A stretch of 64,000 bases of DNA from Vulcanococcus sp. Clear-D1 (GTDB lineage Bacteria; Cyanobacteriota; Cyanobacteriia; PCC-6307; Cyanobiaceae), in assembly GCF_014654725.1 (NCBI RefSeq), contig NZ_JACVZV010000018.1, positions 248,001-312,000 of the forward strand, read 5' to 3'. The notes under the pieces were generated by a model, which made no database searches, had not been told where the DNA came from, and worked only from the letters and a program-made list of their open reading frames with translations. A program made the translations under genes and the position numbers. Shown in pieces: positions 43,281 to 52,472 of the stretch (position 1 is its first letter; every line of letters begins with the position of its first letter).

Positions 43281-43769
43281 ATGCCGCAACACGCCGCGCC
43301 CCTGCTGGTGGAGCGCCTGTCGCCCACGGAGGCTTTGGCTCTGCCGGCGCCGTTGCGGCTGCCCCTTGATGCGGATCAGCGCACCAGCCTGCGGGGCCAT
43401 CGCCGCTCCGCTTGCGGGCGCGATCTGGTGTTGCAACTGCCCCGGGGCGCGGCCTTGCAACCCGGTGAGCTGTTGCGCAGCAACGATGGCGCCGTGCTGG
43501 TGCAGGTGGAGGCAGCGGCCGAGCCGGTGATGGAGGTGCGCAGCGCAGATCCCCTGGCGCTGCTCCAGGCCGCCTATCACCTGGGCAACCGCCACGTGGC
43601 GATGGAGCTGCATGTCGATCGCCTGGTGCTGCTTCAGGACAGCGTGTTGGCGGATCTGTTGCGGCAGCGGGGCTTGCAGGTGGAGTTGCTGCAGCTGCCC
43701 TTTCAGCCGGAGGCCGGGGCCTACGAAGGCCTAGGCCATCACCATGGCGACCACGGCCATCTCCACTGA
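43281..43769 (+). CDS. ureE: Urease accessory protein UreE (nickel metallochaperone)
   Basis: Delivers nickel to the UreDFG complex. The 162-residue product has the UreE N-terminal domain (LRLPLDADQRTSLRGHRRSA, ATPase-free peptide-binding fold) and the metal-binding C-terminal domain with YHLGNRHVAMELHVDRLVL (conserved His). It ends with a His-rich tail GHHHGDHGHLH that binds nickel. The ATG is at 43281. ureF follows after 9 bases. Confidence 0.93.
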   Translation: MPQHAAPLLVERLSPTEALALPAPLRLPLDADQRTSLRGHRRSACGRDLVLQLPRGAALQPGELLRSNDGAVLVQVEAAAEPVMEVRSADPLALLQAAYHLGNRHVAMELHVDRLVLLQDSVLADLLRQRGLQVELLQLPFQPEAGAYEGLGHHHGDHGHLH

Positions 43770-43778
43770 GGTTGCGCT

Positions 43779-44456
43779 GTGGATCACGCCGCGCGCCTGA
43801 GGCTGTTTCAGCTGGTGAGTCCGGCCCTGCCGGTGGGGGCGTTCAGCTATTCGGAAGGTTTGGAGCTGCTGGTGCAGCGCGGCGCCATCACGGGGGTTGA
43901 GGCCCTGGAAACCTGGCTGGTGGCTGAGTTGCAGCGCGGCGCGGTGGCGATCGAGACCGCAGCCCTGGCCCCCCTGGCAACCGCCTGGCGGCAGTGGCAG
44001 CAAGGGGTTGCCGATGCCCGTGCTCTTGAGAGCCTGGATGGCTGGCTGTTGGTGCAGCGGGAGGCGCCCGAGTTGCGGGCCCAACAGCGACAGATGGGGC
44101 AGTCGCTGTTGCAGCTGCTCGCCGATCTGGGCTGGCCGTTGCCCGGCCCAGTCGCACCGTTGGCCTGGCCCGCAGCCTTTGCTTGGGCGGCGGTCTGCCT
44201 CGAGCTGGACTCTCCCGCCATGGAGGAGGCCTACCTCTATGGCTGGGTCGCCAATCAGATCAGTGCCGCCGTGCGCCTGGTGCCCTTGGGCCCGACCCAG
44301 GGGCAGCGGCTGCAGCTCGCGCTGGCTCCGCTGATGGCTGAGCGGGCTATCCATCTGGCCGCAGCCGACCCCCATCAGCTCTGGAACGGAGGCGTTGGGG
44401 CTGGCCTGGCTCAGCTGCAGCACGCCGAGCTCTATTCCCGCCTGTTTCGCAGTTGA
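43779..44456 (+). CDS. ureF: Urease accessory protein UreF
   Basis: All-helical urease maturation factor, 225 residues, that regulates UreG GTPase action. LRLFQLVSPALPVGAFSYSE is the classic UreF start, and YLYGWVANQISAAVRLVPLG matches its conserved C-terminal part. It starts at the GTG 43779-43781. An ABC transporter operon begins 43 bases after its stop and separates it from ureG. Confidence 0.93.
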   Translation: MDHAARLRLFQLVSPALPVGAFSYSEGLELLVQRGAITGVEALETWLVAELQRGAVAIETAALAPLATAWRQWQQGVADARALESLDGWLLVQREAPELRAQQRQMGQSLLQLLADLGWPLPGPVAPLAWPAAFAWAAVCLELDSPAMEEAYLYGWVANQISAAVRLVPLGPTQGQRLQLALAPLMAERAIHLAAADPHQLWNGGVGAGLAQLQHAELYSRLFRS

Positions 44457-44499
44457 GCCTGAGGCTGGCCCGCCGACTCAGCGCCGCCATGATGCGCCG

Positions 44500-45360
44500 A
44501 TGCTCTCCATCTGGATCGGTGCCATCGACCAGGGCCTGGCCTACGCCGGTCTGGCTCTCGGCGTGTATCTCACCCTGCGCGTGCTGAATTTCGCCGATAT
44601 CACGGTGGATGGCTCCTTCGCCCTCGGTGGTGGCAGTGCTGCGCTGCTGCTCACCCAACAGGTGGCGCCGCCGTTGGCGTTGTTGGTGGCGGCCGGGCTG
44701 GGTGCGCTGGCTGGTCTGGTCACCGGGTTGATCCACACCCGACTGGGGGTGAACGATCTGTTCGCCGGCATCCTCACCACCACCGGCCTCTACTCGATCA
44801 CCCTGCGGCTGATGGGCCGCTCCAACATCCCCCTCACCAACGTGCCGCTGGGCCTGGGCAGTGATGGTCAGTGGCTGATCGCTCTGCTGTTGGCCATGGG
44901 TGGTCTGATCGTGTTGCTGGCGCTGTTGCTGCGCACAGACCTGGGCCTGGCCTTGCGGGCGATCGGCAACAACCCGGTGATGGCGCGCGCCAATGGCATC
45001 AGCACCCGCCGGGGTCTCTGCCTGGGCATCGCCGCCGGCAACGCCCTCGTGGCTCTGGCCGGAGCGCTGGTGGCGCTTTATCAGGGCTTCGCCGACGTGA
45101 CCATGGGCATCGGCTCGCTGATCCTCGGTCTCGGGGCAGTGATCGTGGGCGAATCGGTGCTGCGGCCGCGCAGCGTCACCTGGGCGCTGCTGGCGGTGGT
45201 GGTGGGGTCTGTGCTGTTCCGGGCGATGATCGCTCTGGCTCTGCAGCTCGGCATGGATCCGGTGGATCTGAAGCTGGCCACGGCCCTGCTGTTGCTGGCG
45301 GCCTTGGGCCTGGGGCGGCTGCGCCTGCCAGGCCTGTCGGCGCCGGGGGGTGAGCGGTGA
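44500..45360 (+). CDS. ABC transporter permease (TrpXYZ-like family)
   Basis: A 286-residue inner-membrane permease with about eight hydrophobic segments. LTLRVLNFADITVDGSFALG and GLYSITLRLMGRSNIPLTNV are hallmarks of the permease family annotated as putative tryptophan/tyrosine or unknown-substrate transporters (distantly related to branched-chain permeases). The ATG at 44500 is chosen because homology begins there. It overlaps the ATPase gene by 4 bases (GTGA). Its place between ureF and ureG suggests a link with urease or nitrogen, for example uptake of an N-containing solute; substrate unknown. Confidence 0.88.
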   Translation: MLSIWIGAIDQGLAYAGLALGVYLTLRVLNFADITVDGSFALGGGSAALLLTQQVAPPLALLVAAGLGALAGLVTGLIHTRLGVNDLFAGILTTTGLYSITLRLMGRSNIPLTNVPLGLGSDGQWLIALLLAMGGLIVLLALLLRTDLGLALRAIGNNPVMARANGISTRRGLCLGIAAGNALVALAGALVALYQGFADVTMGIGSLILGLGAVIVGESVLRPRSVTWALLAVVVGSVLFRAMIALALQLGMDPVDLKLATALLLLAALGLGRLRLPGLSAPGGER

Positions 45361-46160
45361 GCCTGGAGATCGAGGGGCTGTCCTGGGGGCATGCATTGCC
45401 CGGGGGTGGTTGGCGTCAGTTGTTTGACGGCTTCAACCTGCACTGCCCCGGCGGGCAGTTCGTGGTGCTGATCGGCAGCAATGGCTCCGGCAAGTCGACG
45501 TTGCTCAACCTGATCGCTGGCAGCATCCCGGCGGCCACGGGTTCGGTGCGCCTGGAGGGGAGAGAGCTGTTGCGCCTGCAGGCTCATCGCCGTGCCCGCA
45601 GCATCGGTCGGGTGATGCAGAACCCTCTCGATGGCACGGCTCCTGGGCTCACCATCGCTGAAAACCTGCGCCTGGCGGAATGTCGGCGTCGCTCGCTGCT
45701 GCAACCGCAGGCGCTCTTGGGTCTGCATCCCGGCCGCGGCGATCGTCGCCGCTATGCCGCCCTGCTCGAGGAGTTGGGCCTGCCGTTGGCCGATCGGCTC
45801 GAGACCCCCGTGGGCCAGCTCTCCGGCGGACAGCGCCAGACCATCAGCCTGGTGATGGTCTGCCTGGGGGCGCCGCGATTGTTGCTGCTGGATGAGCACA
45901 CGGCCGCCCTAGATCCGCGGGCGGAAGACAGCGTGATGCGGCTCACGCAGCAGCTCGTGCAGCGCCTTGGCACCACCACGTTGATGGTGACCCACAGCCT
46001 CGAGCAGGCCTTGGGCTATGGCGATCGGCTGCTGATGTTGCAGGACGGCGCCTTGATTGGCGATTGGAGCGCCGCCGAGCGGCAACAGTTCACCCCCGCC
46101 GCATTGCAGGCCCTCTACGGCAGCGCCACAGTGCCGGAGGAACACATCTCACGGTCATGA
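45357..46160 (+). CDS. ABC transporter ATP-binding protein (TrpXYZ-like family)
   Basis: A 267-residue ABC ATPase: Walker A GSNGSGKSTLLN, signature GQLSGGQRQTISLVM, Walker B RLLLLDEHTAALDP (with His after Glu, typical of this subfamily) and switch region TLMVTHSLEQALGYGD. The Glu-His-Thr variation DEHTA fits the COG1101-type ATPases. It starts at a GTG overlapping the permease stop and ends in an ATGA overlap with the binding-protein gene, so the three proteins are coordinately made. Confidence 0.9.
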   Translation: MSLEIEGLSWGHALPGGGWRQLFDGFNLHCPGGQFVVLIGSNGSGKSTLLNLIAGSIPAATGSVRLEGRELLRLQAHRRARSIGRVMQNPLDGTAPGLTIAENLRLAECRRRSLLQPQALLGLHPGRGDRRRYAALLEELGLPLADRLETPVGQLSGGQRQTISLVMVCLGAPRLLLLDEHTAALDPRAEDSVMRLTQQLVQRLGTTTLMVTHSLEQALGYGDRLLMLQDGALIGDWSAAERQQFTPAALQALYGSATVPEEHISRS

Positions 46161-47158
46161 TCCTGCGCCGTCGCCAGTTTCTGGCTCTTTCAGGAGGATC
46201 ACTGCTGCTGGCCGCCTGCGGGCGCCTCGGCAGCAACACACCGCGTAAGGGCCCGCTGATCGGGATGCTCCAGATGGTGGATGCCCCGCCCCCGAATCTG
46301 ACCCGCGAGGGCTTTGAGCAGGCTCTGGCCGCCGCCGGCTACCGCAACGGCGAGACCGTCACCTTCCTGCAGAAGGATGCGGCCGGCGAACTGCCGAACA
46401 CCACCTTGGTGATGCAGCAGTTCCTCAGCGAGAAGGTGGACATGGTGTTGGCGGTGGGGACGCCGCCGCTGCAGGCGGCGATGAAGGTGATGCCCCAGAG
46501 CGTGCCCGTGATCTTCTGCTATTGCTCCAATCCCTGGGGCGCCGGAGCCGGCACGCCGCCCGGTGGGGTGGGCCAGCATCGCCCCAATGTGGTGGGCACC
46601 GTGGGCACCAACCCCGTGGGCAAGGAGTTGGATCTGGCCCGTGAGATCAACCCCCAGCTCAAGCGGGTGGGATTGATTTTCAATCCGGGCGAGCCCAACT
46701 CCGACTACGAGGCCAAGATCCTGCGGCGCGAGGCCCAACAGCGTGGTCTGGAGCTGGTGGAACAGTCGGTGGCCAACTCCGGCGAGGTGCTGCAGGCCGC
46801 TAAGGCCCTGGCCGCCAAGGAGGTGGAGGCGTTTGTGAAGATCGGCGATTACGCCACCATTCAGGCCTTCGCCTCGATCTGCAAGGTGGGCCTCGAGCAC
46901 CGGATCCCGGTGTATTCCGTGGATCCCCCCGACATTCAGCTGCCGGGTTGCCTGGCGGTGATCGGTTGGAACTACCGCGATGACGGCATGGCGGCTGGTC
47001 AGCTCGCCGTGCGGGTGCTCAAAGGCGAGTCGCCATCGCAGATGGCCTTTGAACCCCTCAAGACCACGGATCTGCTGGTGAGCCTGGCCACCGCCAAGGC
47101 GATCGGTGTGACGGTGCCGCAGGATCTGGTGGAGCGAGCTGATCAGGTGGTGCGTTGA
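46157..47158 (+). CDS. ABC transporter substrate-binding lipoprotein (TrpX-like family)
   Basis: A 333-residue solute-binding protein. [20 protein letters not shown] is a signal with twin Arg and a lipobox ending at Cys21 (LLAAC). The mature part ([54 protein letters not shown]) fits the type 1 periplasmic fold of the family annotated as ABC substrate-binding, TrpX-like. An IRG-like aromatic-binding site could not be judged. Its stop overlaps the ureG start (TGATG), so this transporter is translationally joined to a urease maturation gene. Confidence 0.88.
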   Translation: MILRRRQFLALSGGSLLLAACGRLGSNTPRKGPLIGMLQMVDAPPPNLTREGFEQALAAAGYRNGETVTFLQKDAAGELPNTTLVMQQFLSEKVDMVLAVGTPPLQAAMKVMPQSVPVIFCYCSNPWGAGAGTPPGGVGQHRPNVVGTVGTNPVGKELDLAREINPQLKRVGLIFNPGEPNSDYEAKILRREAQQRGLELVEQSVANSGEVLQAAKALAAKEVEAFVKIGDYATIQAFASICKVGLEHRIPVYSVDPPDIQLPGCLAVIGWNYRDDGMAAGQLAVRVLKGESPSQMAFEPLKTTDLLVSLATAKAIGVTVPQDLVERADQVVR

Positions 47159-47763
47159 TGGCGGCCAGTCGTCTGCGGGTGGGGGTGGCCGGACCGGTGG
47201 GCTCCGGCAAGACCGCTCTCGTGGAAGCCCTGTGCAGGCGGCTCCGCGATCGCCTGCAGCTGGCGGTGGTGACCAATGACATCTATACCCAGGAGGACGC
47301 CCAGTTCCTCACCCGTGCCGGTGCGCTGGAGCCCGGGCGGATTCGCGGCGTGGAAACCGGAGGCTGCCCCCACACCGCCATCCGCGAAGACTGCTCCATC
47401 AACCGTGCGGCGGTGGCCGAGCTGGAGGCGGCCTATCCCGGTTTGGATTTGGTGCTGGTGGAAAGCGGTGGCGACAACCTGGCCGCCAGCTTCAGCCCGG
47501 AGCTGGTGGATCTGTGCATCTATGTGATTGACGTGGCCGCCGGCGACAAGATCCCGCGCAAGGGAGGCCCTGGGATCACCCGCTCCGATCTGCTGGTGAT
47601 CAACAAGATCGATCTGGCTCCGATGGTGGGCGCCAGCCTGGAGGTGATGCAACGCGATACCGAGCGGATGCGCCCGGGCCGGCCGTGGTGTTTCACCAAT
47701 CTCCACTCCGGTGAGGGGCTCGAACAGGTGGAGGCGTTTGTGTTGCAGCAACTGCCCAGCTGA
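47158..47763 (+). CDS. ureG: Urease accessory GTPase UreG
   Basis: GTPase that drives nickel insertion into urease. 201 residues with P-loop [17 protein letters not shown], metal-binding Cys-Pro-His in [32 protein letters not shown] and [11 protein letters not shown] (NKxD). The ATG at 47158-47160 overlaps the stop of the ABC binding-protein gene. It ends 181 bases before urtA. Confidence 0.95.
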   Translation: MAASRLRVGVAGPVGSGKTALVEALCRRLRDRLQLAVVTNDIYTQEDAQFLTRAGALEPGRIRGVETGGCPHTAIREDCSINRAAVAELEAAYPGLDLVLVESGGDNLAASFSPELVDLCIYVIDVAAGDKIPRKGGPGITRSDLLVINKIDLAPMVGASLEVMQRDTERMRPGRPWCFTNLHSGEGLEQVEAFVLQQLPS

Positions 47764-47773
47764 CGCACTTTTC

Positions 47774-47787
47774 GTAGCAACCGACAC
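47774..47787 (+). promoter_or_regulatory. NtcA-like site upstream of urtA
   Basis: GTAGCAACCGACAC fits GTA-N8-CAC, one base from the NtcA consensus, 158 bases before the urtA start. TAGCCT (a TAN3T -10 match) occurs 16 bases downstream, somewhat closer than the usual 20-24. It shares GTAGCAAC with the nrtA site and CGACACAGAC with the nirA site. urtA promoters are known NtcA targets in other cyanobacteria. Confidence 0.42.
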
Positions 47788-47824
47788 AGACGCAATCTTT
47801 CCTTAGCCTGCCCGAGATCCCTTG

Positions 47825-47841
47825 TGAGACCTTGAGTCTCA
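47825..47841. repeat. Short inverted repeat in the urtA leader
   Basis: TGAGAC-CTTGA-GTCTCA is a perfect 6-base-arm palindrome about 100 bases before urtA. It could be a small mRNA stem or an operator; it is too short to decide. Confidence 0.3.
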
Positions 47842-47944
47842 TGGGTTTGTCAAACGGTGCTTTTCGATACCAAAGGCGGACTGCTCACGCCGATACGTTC
47901 CGCTCACCGCTGACCGGCGGCAGCTCTTTTGTGACTTTCCTTAC

Positions 47945-49237
47945 ATGACGTCCCCTTCGATGCGAAAGACTTCGCTGCGTCTGCTGGGCGGTGCCACAGC
48001 GCTCGCCACTTCGCTCACGCTGGTGGCCTGCAGCGGTGGCGACAAAGCTGGTGGCGATTTTGACGGCGAAGTGAAGGTGGGCATCCTTCACAGCCGCTCC
48101 GGCACCATGGCCATCTCCGAGAACACGGTGGCCGAAGCCGAGCTGATGGCGATCGATGAGATCAACGCCAAGGGCGGCATCACCATCGATGGCAAGAAGC
48201 TGAAGATCGTTCCCGTTGAAGAGGACGGCGCTTCGGATTGGCCCACCTTCGCCGAGAAGGCCACCAAGCTGATCGATCAGGACAAGGTTGCCGTTGTCTT
48301 CGGTGGCTGGACCTCTGCCAGCCGCAAGGCCATGCTGCCGGTCTTCGAGGCCAAGGATCACTTCCTCTTCTACCCGATTCAGTACGAAGGTCAGGAGTGC
48401 TCCAAGAACATCTTCTACAGCGGTGCTGCTCCCAACCAGCAGGCAGAGCCTGCCGTGGATTGGCTGCTGCAGAACAAGGGCAAAGACTTCTTCCTGGTGG
48501 GTTCGGACTACGTGTATCCACGTACCGCGAACACCATCATGCGTGAGCAGCTGAAAGCCAATGGTGGCAAGGTGGTGGGTGAGGATTACCTGCCCCTGGG
48601 TAACACTGAGGTCGCTCCGATCATCGCCAAGATCAAGCAGGCGATGCCCAAGGGTGGTGTGATCGTCAACACCCTCAATGGCGACAGCAACGTTGCCTTC
48701 TTCAAGCAGATGAAGGCTGCCGGCATCACCCCGGCCAACGGCTACTCGATCATGAGCTTCTCGATCGCCGAAGAGGAGATCGCCGCCATCGGTCCTGAGT
48801 ACCTCGAAGGCACTTATGCCGCCTGGAACTTCTTCCAGAGCCTCGATACCCCCGCCTCCAAGGAGTTCACCAAGAACTTCAAGGCCAAGTACGGCGACAA
48901 GCGCGTGACCAGCGACCCCGCTGAAGCCGCTTACATGATGGTGTACCTGTGGGCCGCTGCTGCCGAGAAGGCCAACAGCGTCGACGACAACAAGGTGCGT
49001 GAAGCCCTGATCGGCGTGAGCTTCGATGCTCCCGAAGGCAAGGTGACCGTGATGCCCAACCACCACGTGGAGAAGCGCGTGCTGATCGGCGAGGTGCAGA
49101 AGGATGGCATGTTCAAGATCCTCGAGGACAAGGGCTTCGTGAAGCCTGTGGCCTGGAACCAGTACGTGCCTGAAACCAAGGGCTACACCTGCGACTGGAC
49201 CCAGGACCGTCCCGACGCCGGCAAGTACAAGATGTGA
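47945..49237 (+). CDS. urtA: Urea ABC transporter substrate-binding protein UrtA
   Basis: Periplasmic urea receptor, 430 residues. It has a lipoprotein-type signal with the lipobox ending at Cys29 (LTLVAC) and the UrtA body: VKVGILHSRSGTMAISENTV, DQDKVAVVFGGWTSASRKA, FYPIQYEGQECSKNIFY and YMMVYLWAAAAEKA. The start at 47945 is used; the second ATG at 47960 would still leave a full signal. A strong hairpin terminator separates it from urtB, so more of UrtA than of the membrane parts is probably made. Confidence 0.95.
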   Translation: MTSPSMRKTSLRLLGGATALATSLTLVACSGGDKAGGDFDGEVKVGILHSRSGTMAISENTVAEAELMAIDEINAKGGITIDGKKLKIVPVEEDGASDWPTFAEKATKLIDQDKVAVVFGGWTSASRKAMLPVFEAKDHFLFYPIQYEGQECSKNIFYSGAAPNQQAEPAVDWLLQNKGKDFFLVGSDYVYPRTANTIMREQLKANGGKVVGEDYLPLGNTEVAPIIAKIKQAMPKGGVIVNTLNGDSNVAFFKQMKAAGITPANGYSIMSFSIAEEEIAAIGPEYLEGTYAAWNFFQSLDTPASKEFTKNFKAKYGDKRVTSDPAEAAYMMVYLWAAAAEKANSVDDNKVREALIGVSFDAPEGKVTVMPNHHVEKRVLIGEVQKDGMFKILEDKGFVKPVAWNQYVPETKGYTCDWTQDRPDAGKYKM

Positions 49238-49295
49238 TCCAAATGGGTGATCGCCAAGACGCGTTCACCCCTCGATCTGGCATCCATTGAGGGTT

Positions 49296-49322
49296 GGGGG
49301 GAGAGTGATCTCCCCCCTTTTT
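49296..49322 (+). terminator. Hairpin terminator/attenuator between urtA and urtB
   Basis: GGGGGGAGA-GTGA-TCTCCCCCC forms a perfect nine-base-pair stem with a four-base loop, followed at once by five T residues. It lies 58 bases after the urtA stop and 50 before the urtB start. It looks like a partial terminator that lowers transcription of urtBCDE relative to urtA. Confidence 0.88.
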
Positions 49323-49371
49323 GCTTCCCTCGAATCTCTTTTCTCTTTGCCTGAGACCCCAGCTGGTCGCG

Positions 49372-50529
49372 ATGGATCTTCTCTACGACACACTCTTCAA
49401 CGGCCTGGCCATTGGCTCGGTTCTGGTGCTGGCTGCACTGGGCCTGGCGGTGGTATTTGGCTTGATGGGTGTCATCAATATGGCCCACGGCGAGTTGATG
49501 ATGCTCGGTGCCTACACCACCTTCGTGGTGCAGAACATTTTCAAGGCGGTGCTGCCGGAAGCCTTGTTCCCGATTTACATCCTGGTAGCCCTGCCCCTGG
49601 CCTTTGTGGTGAGTGGTCTGGCGGGTTTACTGCTGGAGAAAACGGTGATCCGGCGCCTCTACGGGCGCCCGCTGGAAACGCTGCTGGCCACCTGGGGCGT
49701 GAGCCTGATCCTGCAGCAGTTCGTGCGCTCCGTTTCGAGCGCCTTTGCCATTGGCCTGGTGGTGGCTGTGGTGGCCGGGATCCTCGTGCCACGGTTCACA
49801 CCGAAGGTGTGGTGGCAGCAGCGCTGGACGCCCCTTCTGGGCACCGGCAGTTGGATCGTCACCGGCCTGGTGGGTGTGGTGATCGCTTCGGTGCTCGGCG
49901 AGCAACGGGTGTTTGATCAGCCTTGGTTCAGCGCTCGCAACATCGACGTGACGGCGCCGGTGTGGCTGCGGGGATCGATTGATGTGGGGGTTGTGAATAT
50001 GCCGGCCGCCCGTCTGTTCATCATCGCCCTCACCGTGGTGGCGCTGCTGCTGGTGAACTGGTTTCTTCAGAAGAGTGTGTGGGGGATGCGCATTCGTGCG
50101 GTCACCCAGAACCGCACGATGAGTGATTGCCTCGGCATTCCCACCGAGAAGGTCGATGCGCTCACCTTTTTGATCGGCTCCGGTCTGGCCGGTGTGGCCG
50201 GCGTGGCGGTGACACTGCTCGGTTCGGTGGGCCCCAACCTCGGCGGGAATTACATCGTGGATTGCTTCATGGTGGTGGTGCTCGGCGGCGTGGGCAAGCT
50301 CGCCGGCACGGTGCTGGCGGCCCTCGGCATCGGCATCCTCAGTTATGTGGTGGGCTCCGGTTCCCTGCTTCTGGTGTGGCCCGCCATGCCGGAAGGGCTG
50401 AATGCAGTGATCACCTTCTTTGCCACCACCTCGATGGCGAAAGTGTTGGTGTTCGCTTTGATTGTGGTGTTCCTGCAGATCAGACCGGCCGGTCTGTTCC
50501 CGCAGAAAGGCCGCATGGTTGAGGCCTGA
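49372..50529 (+). CDS. urtB: Urea ABC transporter permease UrtB
   Basis: Branched-chain-type permease of the urea transporter, 385 residues from the ATG at 49372. Membrane segments begin at DTLFNGLAIGSVLVLAALGL; FGLMGVINMAHGELMMLGAY is the family signature, and IVDCFMVVVLGGVGKLAGTV is near the end. urtC follows 3 bases later. Confidence 0.95.
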   Translation: MDLLYDTLFNGLAIGSVLVLAALGLAVVFGLMGVINMAHGELMMLGAYTTFVVQNIFKAVLPEALFPIYILVALPLAFVVSGLAGLLLEKTVIRRLYGRPLETLLATWGVSLILQQFVRSVSSAFAIGLVVAVVAGILVPRFTPKVWWQQRWTPLLGTGSWIVTGLVGVVIASVLGEQRVFDQPWFSARNIDVTAPVWLRGSIDVGVVNMPAARLFIIALTVVALLLVNWFLQKSVWGMRIRAVTQNRTMSDCLGIPTEKVDALTFLIGSGLAGVAGVAVTLLGSVGPNLGGNYIVDCFMVVVLGGVGKLAGTVLAALGIGILSYVVGSGSLLLVWPAMPEGLNAVITFFATTSMAKVLVFALIVVFLQIRPAGLFPQKGRMVEA

Positions 50530-50532
50530 TCG

Positions 50533-51687
50533 ATGGCAGATCTGCTCTCCTCCCGCAACCTGCGGCGTTGGCTGCCTTGGGCCTTGATCGTGCTGGTGGC
50601 CTTGGTGTTGCCGGTGGTCTTGCCGCCGTTCCGTCTGAATCTGCTGGGTCGTTTTCTCTCCCTGGGCATCGTGGCCCTGGGTGTGGATCTGATCTGGGGC
50701 TACACCGGCATGCTCAGCCTCGGGCAAGGCATCTTCTTCGCTCTGGGTGGCTACGCCCTCGCGATGTATCTGCAGCTCAATGAGCTCAAGCCCGGTGAAC
50801 TGCCTGAATTTTTCTCGCTCTATGGCGTGAAGAGTCTGCCGGCGTTCTGGCAACCCTTCAATTCACCGCTCTTCACCCTCGTGGCCATCTGGGTGATTCC
50901 GGCTGTGGTGGCGGGATTGCTTGGTTATCTGGTTTTCCGCAACCGCATCAAGGGGGTCTATTTCTCGATTCTCACCCAGGCGGCCCTGCTGGTGTTCTTC
51001 AACTTCTTCAACGGTCAGCAGAAGTTGATCAACGGCACCAACGGCCTCAAAACATCCACCGCACGCATCTTCGGTGAGCTGATCGGCAGCGACGCGATGC
51101 AGCGCAATCTGTTCTGGCTCACGGTGGTGATCACGGTGGCGGCCTTTCTGCTCTGCCGCTGGCTCACCCATGGTCGCTTCGGTGATGCCCTGATCGCCAT
51201 CCGCGACGATGAACCACGGCTGCGCTTCACCGGTTACAACCCCACCGCCTACAAAACCGTGGTGTTCGCCGTGGCCGGCGCGTTGGCGGGGATCAGCGGT
51301 GCGCTGTACACCGTGCAGTCCGGCATCGTCTCGCCGCAATACATGGCGGTTCCCTTCTCGATCGAGATGGTGATCTGGGTGGCGGTGGGCGGCCGCGGCA
51401 CCTTGATCGGCGCCCTGCTGGGTGCGGTGCTGATCAACTACGCCAAGAGCCTGGTGAGTGAAGCGCTCCCGGAAACCTGGCTGTTCATCCAGGGCGGCTT
51501 GTTCTTGTTGGTGGTGCTCGTCTTGCCCGATGGGCTCGTGGGCTGGTGGCGCCAGGGTGGCCCTGGCCGCTTGATCGCCATGGTGGGCTGGCCGCCACGC
51601 ACAGCCACGTATCCCGCGCTCGATCTCGATCCGCAGGTGGTGGCGGAGCAGGACCAACTCGAGCGTAGCGGCGGAGGCCAGGGTTGA
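50533..51687 (+). CDS. urtC: Urea ABC transporter permease UrtC
   Basis: Second permease, 384 residues. Typical segments are FLSLGIVALGVDLIWGYTGM with LSLGQGIFFALGGYALAMYL, RFTGYNPTAYKTVVFAVAGA and GGRGTLIGALLGAVLINYAK. It starts at the ATG 50533 and ends within the urtD start (TGATG). About ten membrane segments. Confidence 0.95.
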   Translation: MADLLSSRNLRRWLPWALIVLVALVLPVVLPPFRLNLLGRFLSLGIVALGVDLIWGYTGMLSLGQGIFFALGGYALAMYLQLNELKPGELPEFFSLYGVKSLPAFWQPFNSPLFTLVAIWVIPAVVAGLLGYLVFRNRIKGVYFSILTQAALLVFFNFFNGQQKLINGTNGLKTSTARIFGELIGSDAMQRNLFWLTVVITVAAFLLCRWLTHGRFGDALIAIRDDEPRLRFTGYNPTAYKTVVFAVAGALAGISGALYTVQSGIVSPQYMAVPFSIEMVIWVAVGGRGTLIGALLGAVLINYAKSLVSEALPETWLFIQGGLFLLVVLVLPDGLVGWWRQGGPGRLIAMVGWPPRTATYPALDLDPQVVAEQDQLERSGGGQG

Positions 51688-52472
51688 TGACCAGCACGCC
51701 AATGTCTCGTCCATCGTCGATGAATCTGCTTGAACTGCAGGGCGTGACCGTCAGCTTCGACGGGTTTCTGGCCCTGAACGATCTCAACCTCCAGCTCGCC
51801 CCCGGTGAACTGCGGGCGGTGATTGGCCCGAATGGTGCCGGCAAAACCACGTTCCTCGATGTGATCACCGGCAAGGTGAAGCCCACTCGCGGTGACGTGG
51901 TCTTTCGCGGACGGTCGATCGTGGGCCGCAGCGAGCACCACATCTCCCGCCTGGGGATTGGCCGCAAGTTCCAGACACCGCGGGTGTATCAGAACCTCAG
52001 CCCGCGCCGCAATTTGGAGCTTGCGGTGCGCGGACCCCATGGTCCGGCGGCGCTGCTGTTCGGCAGCCTGAGTAGCGAGCAACGCGACCGGGTGCAGCAC
52101 TTGCTCTCGGTGGTGGGGCTCGAGCGCCAGGCGCAACAGCCGGCTGGTGGCCTCTCCCACGGCCAGAAGCAGTGGCTGGAGATCGCGATGCTGGTGGCTC
52201 AAGATCCCGAGCTGCTGCTGGTGGATGAACCGGTGGCGGGCCTCACCGATGAGGAAACGGCGCGCACCGCGGATCTGCTCAAGCAGTTGGCCGGCGACCA
52301 CACCGTGCTGGTGATTGAGCACGACATGGAGTTCATCCGCGATCTGCAGGCCCCGGTCACGGTGCTGCATGAAGGGCATGTGCTCTGTGAAGGATCGATG
52401 GATCAGGTGCAGAACGATCCACGGGTGATCGAGGTGTATCTCGGCAGTGAAACTCAGGAGGATGCGGCGTGA
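51687..52472 (+). CDS. urtD: Urea ABC transporter ATP-binding protein UrtD
   Basis: LivG-type ATPase, 261 residues: Walker A GPNGAGKTTFLDVITG, FQTPRVYQNLSPRRNLELAV, signature GGLSHGQKQWLEIAML, Walker B LLLVDEPVAGLTDEE and switch VLVIEHDMEFIRDL. The SHGQKQ form of the signature is typical of UrtD. The ATG at 51687 overlaps the urtC stop; another in-frame ATG lies 33 bases on. Confidence 0.95.
   Translation: MTSTPMSRPSSMNLLELQGVTVSFDGFLALNDLNLQLAPGELRAVIGPNGAGKTTFLDVITGKVKPTRGDVVFRGRSIVGRSEHHISRLGIGRKFQTPRVYQNLSPRRNLELAVRGPHGPAALLFGSLSSEQRDRVQHLLSVVGLERQAQQPAGGLSHGQKQWLEIAMLVAQDPELLLVDEPVAGLTDEETARTADLLKQLAGDHTVLVIEHDMEFIRDLQAPVTVLHEGHVLCEGSMDQVQNDPRVIEVYLGSETQEDAA

Noticed and set aside
44347-45396. 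349-codon minus-strand frame over the ABC permease gene
   Set aside because: Gln- and His-rich antisense shadow; the plus-strand permease has clear membrane helices and family motifs.
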